Part shown: positions 13,263-19,692 of the stretch, piece by piece
Layout of the letters: each line of letters starts with the position of its first letter
Numbering within the stretch: the stretch's first letter is position 1
Source: a virus
Strand: one strand, 5' to 3'
DNA: 22,912 nucleotides
Virus record (IMG/VR): IMGVR_UViG_3300044613_000731
Location: 1 to 22,912 of that record
Notes under the pieces: model-generated
Told to the model about the DNA's origin: nothing
What the model saw: only the letters and a program-made list of their open reading frames with translations
The model's database searches: none
Translations under genes and position numbers: made by a program

Positions 13263-14223
13263 CACCATCCGCAACGGCATCACCCCAGCATGGCCAGTGG
13301 TAACACCAGGCAAACGGTACGCAGTCCCCAAACTCAACATCCAACCACCCACCGTCGGTGTCTACGAGAAGGCTGTGATTCTGCCTGACATGCAGATCGG
13401 CTACTTCCATCAAGCCAACGGCACACTTGAAGCCATCCACGATGAAGACGCAATCACCTGCGCACTAGCCATCGTCAAAGCAGCCAAACCCTCACAAGTG
13501 GTATTGGTTGGCGACAACCTTGACCTGTGCGAGTTTGGCAAATATCGCTACACCCCAGCGTTCGCCCGCACCACCCAAGCCGCCATCGACCGTGCCACCG
13601 AACTATGCGCCCAGATCAGAACGCTCGCACCGAAAGCCCGCATCATCTGGATAGCAGGCAACCACGAGGAACGCCTGGGCAACATGATCCTTGACTCAGC
13701 CTCCGCAGCCTTCGGGCTTCGACGTGGACACACACCGCACGACTGGCCTGTGATGTCAGTGCCATATCTGTGCAGGCTTGACGAGTCAGAAGTTGAATAT
13801 CTGAGCGGCTACCCAACTGGAGTTCATTGGGTGAATGAACGCCTGCACGTTATTCACGGCGACAAGGTTGCATCAGGTGGCTCGACTGCTCACAAGTATT
13901 TGGCAACACAGAAGACCTCAGTCATCTTCGGCCACATCCACCGACGCGAATGGGCTGAACGGACTAGAGATGACTATGACGGTGCGAGAACGATCTTGGC
14001 TGCATCGCCTGGCTGTTTGGCACGAACCGACGGTGCAGTGCCATCCACACGCGGAGGCCACGACTTGGATGGCCGACCCTTGTACCGGTCAGAAGACTGG
14101 CAACAAGGCTTGGCAGTTGTCGAGTATGAACCTGGTGACGGCGACTTCAACCTTGAACTTGTACCCATCCGTGACGGCTGGGCAAGGTGGCGCGGCGTAG
14201 ATTATTTGGCAGGCAAGTCATGA
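13249..14223 (+). CDS. Calcineurin-type metallophosphoesterase
   Basis: A 324-residue protein with all five motifs in order: PDMQ (D47, with Gln49 where the usual His stands), GDNLD (G88-D92), GNHEE (G137-E141), HGD (H203-D205) and GHIHR (G228-R232). Two metal ions would be bound. Phage relatives are often annotated as Mre11-like nucleases or phosphodiesterases; no Rad50 partner is visible. The segment WAGNH-type strand IIWIAGNHEE is textbook for the family. It begins inside the HTH gene and is coupled by ATGA to the next small gene. The substrate, DNA or phosphate ester, is open. The replaced DxH histidine would change one metal ligand. Confidence 0.85.
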   Translation: MSLADTIRNGITPAWPVVTPGKRYAVPKLNIQPPTVGVYEKAVILPDMQIGYFHQANGTLEAIHDEDAITCALAIVKAAKPSQVVLVGDNLDLCEFGKYRYTPAFARTTQAAIDRATELCAQIRTLAPKARIIWIAGNHEERLGNMILDSASAAFGLRRGHTPHDWPVMSVPYLCRLDESEVEYLSGYPTGVHWVNERLHVIHGDKVASGGSTAHKYLATQKTSVIFGHIHRREWAERTRDDYDGARTILAASPGCLARTDGAVPSTRGGHDLDGRPLYRSEDWQQGLAVVEYEPGDGDFNLELVPIRDGWARWRGVDYLAGKS

Positions 14224-14480
14224 ATCCGATTGTGTTGGTGACGTGGGCTGACACGCATTCTGGTGGCATTGGCTGGACACCGATCACGGATATTGACCAA
14301 GACGAATACATCATCAAGACATGCGGGTTCCTGTTGGCCACCTGTGATGGTGGAAAGAAAGATCATGTCACCGTGTACCAATCCGAAACCGAGGACGGCG
14401 ACCTCGATCACATTCTCCACATTCCTGTGCTGATGGTGCGTGGAATCAAGGTTTGCAGTCCTGAAACCCTTATTCCGTAG
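14220..14480 (+). CDS. Conserved small phage protein of unknown role
   Basis: An 86-residue protein starting MNPIVLVTWADTHSGGIGWTP, with DEYIIKTCGFLLATCDGGKK, DHVTVYQSETE and a final LHIPVLMVRGIKV. This arrangement ('v.W.Da......W.....', '..t.Gfl.......v.v..s', 'iP...v..i') recurs in many phages as a short conserved gene without assigned function. It overlaps the metallophosphoesterase stop by ATGA and ends the operon-like block before the 144-base gap. Confidence 0.6.
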   Translation: MNPIVLVTWADTHSGGIGWTPITDIDQDEYIIKTCGFLLATCDGGKKDHVTVYQSETEDGDLDHILHIPVLMVRGIKVCSPETLIP

Positions 14481-14567
14481 GGTTCGCAAAAGATAGTTCA
14501 TCACCACCCAACCGACTAGGCTAAAGGACGGATCGTTCTGCGACCTCGGCGGGCGCATGGAACATCC

Positions 14568-14594
14568 CCCGCATCTCCCCTCCTTGGGTGCGGG
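14568..14594 (+). other. Hairpin in the leader of the secreted lysozyme gene
   Basis: CCCGCA (14568-14573) and TGCGGG (14589-14594) form a 6-bp stem; inside, CCC (14577-14579) can pair with GGG (14586-14588) after a small bulge, leaving CTCCTT in the tip. TTATATAT follows, so it could be a weak terminator for the upstream operon. The tip also contains TCCTT, complementary to AAGGA of the next gene's ribosome site at about 14614-14618. The rest of the 144-base gap (14481-14624) shows no gene. Confidence 0.4.
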
Positions 14595-14624
14595 TTATAT
14601 ATCGGACAAACGGAAGGAAAACTA

Positions 14625-15146
14625 TTGAAACGCATCACCGCAATCGTCATATCCATATCCTCACTCACCTTCGGCTTAGGAGTAGCGAAAGCCACCCAAG
14701 CCCCCGAACCCCACCCAACCCACACCAGCATCCCAAGACACCTCAAAGAAGACCAGCCTCGCATCGTGTTCCAACACGGCGACATCAGCTGGCTCCCCAT
14801 CCTCGCAGCAGAAGCAGGATGGCCACGCAAGACCTGGGCGAAACTAGGCCACATCATCCTCCGAGAATCTGGTGGATGCCCGAACCGTATCGGCTCCTCG
14901 ATTGTTGACAAGAACTGCAACATCACTGGCTACACAAAGGCAACCAACAAGTCGGATTCGGGTCTGCTTCAGATCAACGGAGTCAACTACAACCTTGAAC
15001 GCAACGACCGAGCTGCGGTCTGCCTTGCCGGTATTGCCTGCGAACAAGCTCCACTGCTCGATGCCCTAACCAACCTGAAGGCTGGGTTGGTGCTGTTCAA
15101 GATCGCAGGCTGGCAACCTTGGACTCCTCCACCTGGCGGTTGGTGA
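14625..15146 (+). CDS. Secreted lysozyme-like transglycosylase
   Basis: The 173-residue product starts at TTG (14625) after GGAAGGA; this start gives a clear signal peptide (MKRITAIVISISSLTFGLGV followed by AKATQA). The mature part has GHIILRESGGCPN, where Glu is the expected catalytic acid of the lysozyme/SLT fold, and the downstream SDSGLLQINGVNY that forms the substrate cleft ('G..QIn'). Cysteine residues (GGC, KNC, AVC, IAC) suggest disulfides outside the cell. It would cut glycan strands after export. It is separated from the M15 endolysin by a different gene set and has its own leader, so it may act at another stage of infection. Confidence 0.78.
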   Translation: MKRITAIVISISSLTFGLGVAKATQAPEPHPTHTSIPRHLKEDQPRIVFQHGDISWLPILAAEAGWPRKTWAKLGHIILRESGGCPNRIGSSIVDKNCNITGYTKATNKSDSGLLQINGVNYNLERNDRAAVCLAGIACEQAPLLDALTNLKAGLVLFKIAGWQPWTPPPGGW

Positions 15147-15177
15147 CCATCCACCACTAAGTGCCACCAATGTCCTA

Positions 15178-15200
15178 CCTTTGTAACACCTACTACAAGG
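15178..15200 (+). promoter_or_regulatory. Hairpin touching the ribosome site of the next gene
   Basis: CC-T-TTGTA (15178-15185) can pair with TACAAGG (15194-15200) with one bulged T and loop ACACCTAC. The 3' arm covers the first half of the very strong ribosome site AAGGAGG (15197-15203), so folding would hide it. The stem is short. The 61-base gap holds nothing else that I recognise. Confidence 0.3.
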
Positions 15201-15207
15201 AGGAAAC

Positions 15208-15498
15208 ATGGAGCGAAACAAAATCAAAATAGGTTGGACAACAGCACTGATCGCAATCGGTTGGGTGATGATGTTCATGCCATCAGCAGAAGACCTACCA
15301 GATGCCGAACCTGCCAGCCGAGCAGATTGGATTGTTTGGATGGGAATCAATGTTGTTGCGTTGGGTGCAGTTCACTACTGGATATCGCAACCATCACGCG
15401 AGCAGAAGCGTGAGGCTCGTGCAGTCAAAAGTTCAAGACTTGTGGCTGCACGTCGCGCACAACTCAACGCCCGACACAGTCATCCAACTGCCCGATGA
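15208..15498 (+). CDS. Two-helix membrane protein of unknown role
   Basis: A 96-residue protein with two hydrophobic helices (IGWTTALIAIGWVMMFM and WIVWMGINVVALGAVHYWI), an acidic loop (SAEDLPDAEPASRAD) and a long basic C-terminal tail (REQKREARAVKSSRLVAARR and so on). With the basic tail in the cytoplasm, both ends would be inside. The ribosome site AAGGAGG, five bases before the ATG, is the strongest in the region. It directly precedes and overlaps the WhiB gene (ATGA). I do not recognise the family; a membrane-located role at infection onset, such as superinfection exclusion, is a guess from topology only. Confidence 0.7.
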   Translation: MERNKIKIGWTTALIAIGWVMMFMPSAEDLPDAEPASRADWIVWMGINVVALGAVHYWISQPSREQKREARAVKSSRLVAARRAQLNARHSHPTAR

Positions 15499-15782
15499 GC
15501 AACGGCCATGTCGTTGATCTGTGGTCTGAAGGTGAAGGTGTCTTCAGACCTGACAGACCGAAATGGCAAGACCAAGCCCGATGTCGAGGGATGCTGGACT
15601 TGTTCTTCAACGAAGGCTCATCAATATCTATACGCAAAGCAAAAGAGATTTGTGCGATGTGTCCAGTGCGCAAACCGTGTTTGCAGTTTGCGTTAGATAA
15701 CGAGGAGTATGGTGTGTGGGCTGGGACAACTACTGTTGAACGCGGCCGAAGGAAACCAAACAAGCCGAGGAGAAGAATATGA
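15495..15782 (+). CDS. WhiB-family iron-sulfur transcription regulator
   Basis: The 95-residue protein has the four cluster-binding cysteines in the WhiB arrangement: C30 (ARCRG), C53 and C56 (CAMC), C62 (RKPC), then the GVWAGTT turn at 73-79 and a basic C-terminal end (RGRRKPNKPRRRI). The family is restricted to Actinomycetota and their phages; it binds a 4Fe-4S cluster and the housekeeping sigma factor to alter transcription. In mycobacteriophage TM4 a WhiB protein lowers host whiB2 expression and blocks superinfection, so a similar role is possible here. It gives the best evidence for the host phylum. ATGA overlaps at both ends. Confidence 0.92.
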   Translation: MSNGHVVDLWSEGEGVFRPDRPKWQDQARCRGMLDLFFNEGSSISIRKAKEICAMCPVRKPCLQFALDNEEYGVWAGTTTVERGRRKPNKPRRRI

Positions 15783-16144
15783 CATCACCACAGAAGCGCA
15801 AAGGTTCGTCAGCTGAGTTGGCTGTGGCGAAATGGTTGCGCACTTGGGGTTGGGTGAATGCTGAACGCAGTCGTGCCGGTTGGACAGATGATCGAGGCGA
15901 CATTGACGGCATCCCTGGCGTGTGCATTGAGGTCAAGAACTGCAAGTCGATTGATATCCCTGGTTGGCTTGGCGAGTTGGAAGTGGAGATGGAGAACGCT
16001 GAGGCTTGGACTGGTCTGGTCATTGCCAAGAGGCGTGGTTCAACAGATGTGGATGACTGGTATGCGATCATGCCTGCCCATCTTTGGGCGGAACTGATGA
16101 CCACAGTTGACTTGATGATCAACCCTGATACACCCCCCAAGTAG
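15779..16144 (+). CDS. PD-(D/E)XK nuclease, Holliday-junction-resolvase-like
   Basis: A 121-residue protein with KGSSAELAVAKWLRTWGW (Glu13), then the core DRGDIDGIPGVCIEVKN (Asp41, Glu51, Lys53). Early Glu, then 'GD.....E.K', is the active-site order of Hjc-type resolvases and related phage nucleases. Size and lack of other domains fit a structure-specific endonuclease acting on branched DNA during replication or packaging. It is coupled to WhiB and ends 78 bases before the Cas4-like gene. A restriction-type or VRR-NUC-like nuclease would look similar. Confidence 0.78.
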   Translation: MTSPQKRKGSSAELAVAKWLRTWGWVNAERSRAGWTDDRGDIDGIPGVCIEVKNCKSIDIPGWLGELEVEMENAEAWTGLVIAKRRGSTDVDDWYAIMPAHLWAELMTTVDLMINPDTPPK

Positions 16145-16150
16145 GCATAC

Positions 16151-16179
16151 CTGACCAGAGCAGATTCGTCTGCTATGGT
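16151..16179 (+). promoter_or_regulatory. Good promoter candidate before the recombination genes
   Basis: CTGACC (16151-16156) and TATGGT (16174-16179) stand at the ideal 17-base distance, and the -10 is preceded by TGC, giving the extended form TGnTATGGT. Each box matches 4 of 6 consensus positions. A start near 16186 would give a leader of about 37 bases with AAGGAG before the ATG at 16223. It lies in the 78-base gap after the nuclease gene. Confidence 0.5.
16159..16174 (+). repeat. Dyad AGCAGA-TTCG-TCTGCT within the promoter spacer
   Basis: Two perfect 6-base arms around TTCG fill the spacer of the promoter candidate. As RNA it would make a very stable UUCG tetraloop, but if the promoter is real the dyad is upstream of the transcript, so it fits better as a DNA operator. 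No T-run follows. Confidence 0.55.
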
Positions 16180-16222
16180 GACCATTCCAATAATTCCCAA
16201 AACACAAAGGAGTCCCTGCAAC

Positions 16223-17374
16223 ATGACCGCCGATACTTTCCTCACTGAGGAAGCACCCAAAGACCGCTGGGGTCGATACAAGATTCAACACCCTGACACA
16301 GGGAAAGAACTTGGCTACACCCGAGTTACAACAATCGCCAAGACACTCGATGACACGGGTTCACTTGCTGATTGGAAGACACGAATGGCGTTGACAGGAA
16401 TTGTTCAACGACCAGACTTGCTTGCGCAAGCATCAACCGCGTTGGATGATCGTTCCAAGATGAACAAGATCGCACAAGATGCGATTGATGCAGCAGGCGC
16501 ATACAGCCGAGCCAATCTTGGTACAGCGTTACACGCAATCACAGAGCAGATTGATCGAGGTTTGAAACCACAAATCTTGCAAGGATTGCAAGCCGATATC
16601 GAGACGTATGTTGCGGCAACAGCTGCATGGGATATGCGCATGCAGGCTGAGTGGATTGAAGTGTTGTTGATCAACGACGAACTTCAATACGCTGGCACCG
16701 CTGACCGCATCGTGCAGTTGCGTGACGGTCGTTTAGTCATCTTTGACTTGAAGACAGGCACCGACCTGTCCTATTCATACGGTTCGATAGCGGTGCAGTT
16801 GGCTGCGTATGCGAACGCTGAATGGATTTATGACTGGCGCACCGGTGAACGCAAACCGCTCCCAGACATCGACAAGACCACAGGCATCATCTGCCACCTA
16901 CCAGCAGGCGAAGCAACATGCAGCTTCTACAGCGTTGACCTGGTCGCAGGATTGAACGCATTGAACATGTCAATCGCCACCCGTGAATGGCGCAAACGCA
17001 AAGACCTATTCAAGCCTTACAAGTTCTCCGAAGAGAAGCGGAGTGCCGACCAGCCTGTGGCCAGTCCGAAGCCACAGGCTGGAGGCGTTATCGCATCAGG
17101 TAACACCGCAATGACAGCACGAGCCTTATGGGTGAAACAACGCATCAGCGCACTTACCAAAGAAGCCCAAGCCCTCCTCATCCTTGCTTGGCCTGCTGAC
17201 GTGCCGAAACTACAGAACTGCGACAACGATCAACTGGATGCGCTGATCAAAGCCATTGAGCGTGTTGAGGCAGATCATTCGTCACCGTTCTTTGAACCTG
17301 ACCCAACGAAGCCGAAGCCAAAGTCACGCAAGATCGCAGGCTTTGACAATCCGAAAGATGCGTACCCAGGATGA
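16223..17374 (+). CDS. Cas4/RecB-like PD-(D/E)XK exonuclease
   Basis: The 383-residue protein starts at the ATG with AAGGAG upstream. Visible nuclease motifs are GTALHAITE (His104), GTADRIV (Asp161), IFDLKTG (Asp175, Lys177) and a following QLAAYA (Gln192), which is the His-Asp-DxK-QxxxY order of RecB and Cas4 family nucleases. The C-terminal third is a Pro/Lys-rich linker and helical tail. It would resect DNA ends for recombination or replication. The cluster cysteines of true Cas4 proteins are not evident. It is coupled by ATGA to an unknown gene and shortly followed by an SSB-like gene. Confidence 0.82.
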   Translation: MTADTFLTEEAPKDRWGRYKIQHPDTGKELGYTRVTTIAKTLDDTGSLADWKTRMALTGIVQRPDLLAQASTALDDRSKMNKIAQDAIDAAGAYSRANLGTALHAITEQIDRGLKPQILQGLQADIETYVAATAAWDMRMQAEWIEVLLINDELQYAGTADRIVQLRDGRLVIFDLKTGTDLSYSYGSIAVQLAAYANAEWIYDWRTGERKPLPDIDKTTGIICHLPAGEATCSFYSVDLVAGLNALNMSIATREWRKRKDLFKPYKFSEEKRSADQPVASPKPQAGGVIASGNTAMTARALWVKQRISALTKEAQALLILAWPADVPKLQNCDNDQLDALIKAIERVEADHSSPFFEPDPTKPKPKSRKIAGFDNPKDAYPG

Positions 17375-17802
17375 TTGACGACATCGAAGGCACCATCTAC
17401 GAAGTGCAACATCATGAGATGACTGCGCTCCGGCACATCCGTCAAACCATTGAAGGACTACCATCCCAAACACGTCAGAAATACATTGACCTGATTATTG
17501 AATCTGCATCAGCAGGCCGCTCAATCGGCTTGCATGCAGTGAAATCTCATCGGAGAATCGACATCGCCACAGGCATCCTGTGTCTGATGTTGGATCAACA
17601 ATACGATGCAGAGTTAGTGGTGGGCATCTGCTCGCACATCACGAAACAGCAATACACCAAAGCAGGAGAAGCATTAGCCAACCTTGACCATCGTCAAGCA
17701 CTGCTGTTCAAAGGCATCTGCGCACGAATCAAGGATGACGACCTGCATCTCATCTACAACCCAAAATCCAACAACTTCCAGATACAGGAGAAAGCATCAT
17801 GA
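17371..17802 (+). CDS. Unknown helical protein in the recombination block
   Basis: A 143-residue, mostly helical protein that I do not recognise. It has a His-rich early part (YEVQHHEMTALRHIRQT), a helix with LPSQTRQKYIDLIIESASAG, a Cys pair in ILCLMLDQQYDAELVVGICS, and a late charged helix (FKGICARIKDDDLHLIYN). It lies between the Cas4-like nuclease and the probable ssDNA-binding protein, coupled to both by ATGA overlaps, which suggests it acts with them. No membrane segment or known motif is visible. Confidence 0.6.
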   Translation: MIDDIEGTIYEVQHHEMTALRHIRQTIEGLPSQTRQKYIDLIIESASAGRSIGLHAVKSHRRIDIATGILCLMLDQQYDAELVVGICSHITKQQYTKAGEALANLDHRQALLFKGICARIKDDDLHLIYNPKSNNFQIQEKAS

Positions 17803-18197
17803 CAGACATATTCCTTAGCGAAGGTGGGAACAAATATCCCGCCCTCAAGTTTGATACACCAGGAGACAGCCACACAGGCAAAGTCATCGAGGTCAAGAAA
17901 CTTGAAGACCGTGACCCAGCAGGCAACATCAAAACATGGGACAACGGCGACACCCGCTACGTCTTCGTATTCACCATCTCCACCACAGACGGCTTCGGCA
18001 ATTTGTGGGCGCGCGGAAATATGGTGAAGGCGGTACGAGAGGCAGCAACCGCAGCAGGAGTCACCACAATGGTTGGCACCACACTGTCAGTCAAGTTCAC
18101 GGGACTCGGAGAAGCCAAGAAAGGCTTCAACGCACCGAAACTATTCAAAGCCAAAGTGGAAGCAGCCGCCAAGGACGACTCCGAATCAATGTGGTAA
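17799..18197 (+). CDS. Probable single-stranded DNA-binding protein (OB-fold type)
   Basis: A 132-residue beta-rich protein starting MTDIFLSEGGNKYPALKFDT, followed by GDSHTGKVIEVKK, a strand after DNGDTRYVFVFTI, then LWARGNMVKAVREAATAAG, VGTTLSVKFTGLGE and FNAPKLFKAKV. The order 'aLKFdt.Gd...G.v.....', '..rY.fvf.i', 'l...g.m..Avr.A', '.G..l.v.ftG.Ge.....n.PKL' is one I know from actinophage proteins annotated as ssDNA-binding. It would coat single strands exposed by the Cas4-like nuclease or helicase. It ends before the strong hairpin at 18213. The acidic tail (DDSESMW) is typical of SSB proteins. Confidence 0.55.
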   Translation: MTDIFLSEGGNKYPALKFDTPGDSHTGKVIEVKKLEDRDPAGNIKTWDNGDTRYVFVFTISTTDGFGNLWARGNMVKAVREAATAAGVTTMVGTTLSVKFTGLGEAKKGFNAPKLFKAKVEAAAKDDSESMW

Positions 18198-18212
18198 ACC
18201 GATAACCCGATC

Positions 18213-18259
18213 TGCTCGGCGGGATACCACCACCCCCAACACCGGTATCCCGTCGAGCA
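18213..18259 (+). other. Sixteen-base-pair hairpin, possible terminator or processing site
   Basis: TGCTCGGCGGGATACC (18213-18228) pairs along its whole length with GGTATCCCGTCGAGCA (18244-18259), with a single G-U and a 15-base A/C-only loop. It fills the 82-base gap between the SSB-like gene and the small-gene cluster. No T-run follows, but actinobacteria often use terminators without one. Other possible uses are RNA processing or a DNA site; the sequence alone does not decide. No gene is seen in the gap. Confidence 0.7.
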
Positions 18260-18279
18260 ACTATCCAAGAAAGACCAAG

Positions 18280-18414
18280 ATGACGAAACAAGACATCATC
18301 AACGCCATCCAATTCCTAGAACGCAGTTGGGTCGGACAAGGTGACCAAGAACGACTATTCAAAACCATCGAAGCACTCAAACTAGAACTAGCCAAAAGGA
18401 GCAAACCCAAATGA
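18280..18414 (+). CDS. 44-residue helical protein of unknown role
   Basis: A short protein, MTKQDIINAIQFLERSWVGQ followed by GDQERLFKTIEALKLELAKR. The ATG follows the hairpin gap; the frame upstream is open but runs into the preceding gene. It is coupled to the next gene by ATGA. The layout of two amphipathic helices with a basic end is plain; I do not recognise it. It is the first of a run of very short genes with overlapping ends. Confidence 0.6.
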   Translation: MTKQDIINAIQFLERSWVGQGDQERLFKTIEALKLELAKRSKPK

Positions 18415-18623
18415 ACGACCTAGCCCTACAATTTGCTGAACTGGAAATCCGTGTATCGGAACTCCACACAGCACTTGAACGTGTCACCGAAGAACGCAAC
18501 AACTACCGAGACACCGCCGACTCACTCTTCAAAGAACTTGAAGCCTGCAAAGTGACACTCACCCAAGCCCACTCAGACATCTCACGCCTCCGCGTCTACC
18601 TAGCCCAAGGAGCAGAACTGTGA
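18411..18623 (+). CDS. 70-residue coiled-coil protein
   Basis: The sequence (FAELEIRVSELHTALERVTE, then LFKELEACKVTLTQAHSDIS) is a nearly continuous heptad-type helix, so a coiled coil is very likely. AAAAGGAG lies nine bases upstream of the ATG. It is linked to its neighbours by overlaps (ATGA before, GTGA after). A self- or cross-assembling small protein is indicated; the partner may be the next gene product, which is also a coiled coil. Confidence 0.65.
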   Translation: MNDLALQFAELEIRVSELHTALERVTEERNNYRDTADSLFKELEACKVTLTQAHSDISRLRVYLAQGAEL

Positions 18624-18802
18624 CCCGATATCAGCAAGGCACCTATGGCCTGTCACAAGACCTACGCGAATCACGTCGCATGGGCATGGAACTGTCACGC
18701 GAACTTGCAGCCGTCAAAAAAGAACTAGAAGAAACCAAATACGAGTTGAACCTTCTGCGAGAAATCAACAAACATTTGGAGGCTTACGATGACCGCAGCT
18801 GA
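18620..18802 (+). CDS. 60-residue coiled-coil protein, GTG start
   Basis: Starts at GTG overlapping the previous stop (GTGA), with AAGGAG upstream. After a short N-terminus (TRYQQGTYGLSQDLRESRRM) it is a charged helix (LSRELAAVKKELEETKYELN) typical of coiled coils. With the preceding gene it forms a pair of adjacent, coupled coiled-coil proteins. It overlaps the next gene by 14 bases. Unknown function. Confidence 0.6.
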   Translation: MTRYQQGTYGLSQDLRESRRMGMELSRELAAVKKELEETKYELNLLREINKHLEAYDDRS

Positions 18803-19028
18803 CACATTCCCAGACGCGCCCTACACCGTCACCGTTCTCGCAGATCGAGACGGCGAAGCCCGCTGGGTAGGCAAAATCCAAAACTACGACATCACAGCAG
18901 CAGGCATCGCCGGAGGCATCCACCTCCTCGTCATGCTCGACTCAGACGGCCTCATTCGTGTCGCCACCAAACCTGGCTCAGCATGGGACTCAACCTGGTC
19001 ACCACCGATCCTGATGGAACGACGCTGA
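18789..19028 (+). CDS. 79-residue protein of unknown role
   Basis: A beta-rich small protein (YTVTVLADRDGEARWVGKIQ and AGGIHLLVMLDSDGLIRVAT) ending in a Trp/Pro-rich stretch. The ribosome site GGAGG precedes the ATG by six bases. The start overlaps the previous coiled-coil gene by 14 bases, and the stop overlaps the next ATG (TGATG). I recognise no family. Confidence 0.6.
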   Translation: MTAADTFPDAPYTVTVLADRDGEARWVGKIQNYDITAAGIAGGIHLLVMLDSDGLIRVATKPGSAWDSTWSPPILMERR

Positions 19029-19192
19029 TGGCTTGGATGAAGACAATGCAACAAGAATCCATCGACCACGAGTTCACCATTGCTGAACAGCGATACACCA
19101 TTGCGCTCCTAGAAGTGCAGGTGGCACGACTGACCGACACAGTCAACGAGCTGCATGGCATGTTGCATGCGTTACGAATGGATACCCAATGA
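19028..19192 (+). CDS. 54-residue helical protein of unknown role
   Basis: The ATG at 19028, which overlaps the previous stop, was chosen over an upstream in-frame ATG at 18983 that would intrude 45 bases into the previous gene. The product, MAWMKTMQQESIDHEFTIAE followed by a long helix with LLEVQVARLTDTVNELHGML, is another probable coiled coil. It overlaps the next ATG (ATGA). Function unknown. Confidence 0.5.
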   Translation: MAWMKTMQQESIDHEFTIAEQRYTIALLEVQVARLTDTVNELHGMLHALRMDTQ

Positions 19193-19374
19193 TTCTCCAA
19201 GCCAAATGTTTGAAGTGTCAGTCGTTGATCCGTCACGATCCGCAACGTGTCACAGGCTGCTTGTGTGATCCTGACGCACCAACATGGATTGCTATCACCC
19301 CAGAAGGTCGCATGATGGCAGGAAGCCACAGCGAATATCGGACAGCAAGCGAAGCCCATGACGACATTCGGTAG
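19189..19374 (+). CDS. 61-residue cysteine-containing protein, possible zinc binder
   Basis: The N-terminal half has CLKC at residues 7-10 and CLCD at 24-27 (four cysteines in a zinc-ribbon-like spacing), followed by PTWIAITPEGRMMAG and an acidic end. A small zinc ribbon is plausible. The start overlaps the preceding stop. Function not recognisable. Confidence 0.55.
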   Translation: MILQAKCLKCQSLIRHDPQRVTGCLCDPDAPTWIAITPEGRMMAGSHSEYRTASEAHDDIR

Positions 19375-19456
19375 ACGGAACAACCCATGCCCGTGCAGAC
19401 AGCCGATACCTGCTAAACCATTGTGCGGAGATCGAGGAGTGGAAGACGATGACTGA
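19358..19456 (+). CDS. Possible 32-residue cysteine-rich ORF
   Basis: An ATG at 19358 opens a frame to the TGA at 19454-19456 that spans the gap between two neighbouring genes, overlapping both (17 and 8 bases). The product is basic at first, then NPCPCRQPIPAKPLCG and an acidic end. Genes in this cluster overlap in just this way, and the spacing of cysteines hints at a partial zinc site. No strong ribosome site exists, so it may be chance. Confidence 0.35.
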   Translation: MTTFGRRNNPCPCRQPIPAKPLCGDRGVEDDD

Positions 19457-19673
19457 AGACCCAATCGCAGAATACATTGATGCCTGCACCGAAGGCATGT
19501 GCGATGCCTATGTTGTGATCGCAACAGTGCAACGTGCAGCAGGTCAACCATCATTCTGGATTACAACCCTGAAGAACCAAACCGCGTCAACTACACTCGG
19601 ACTCCTCGAATCGGCTAGTGCTGCGGAGAAATACCGTATCGCTAGATCGTTTGAGATAACAGAAGACGACTAA
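19449..19673 (+). CDS. 74-residue protein of unknown role
   Basis: The protein is acidic and helical with a middle WITTLKNQTASTTLGLLESA. GAGGAG stands nine bases before the ATG. It stands in the short-gene cluster with 19 bases to the next gene. The order AEYIDACTEGMCDAYVVIAT near the start resembles no family that I know. Confidence 0.55.
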   Translation: MTEDPIAEYIDACTEGMCDAYVVIATVQRAAGQPSFWITTLKNQTASTTLGLLESASAAEKYRIARSFEITEDD

Positions 19674-19692
19674 CAAAAAGGAACCCTGCGAA

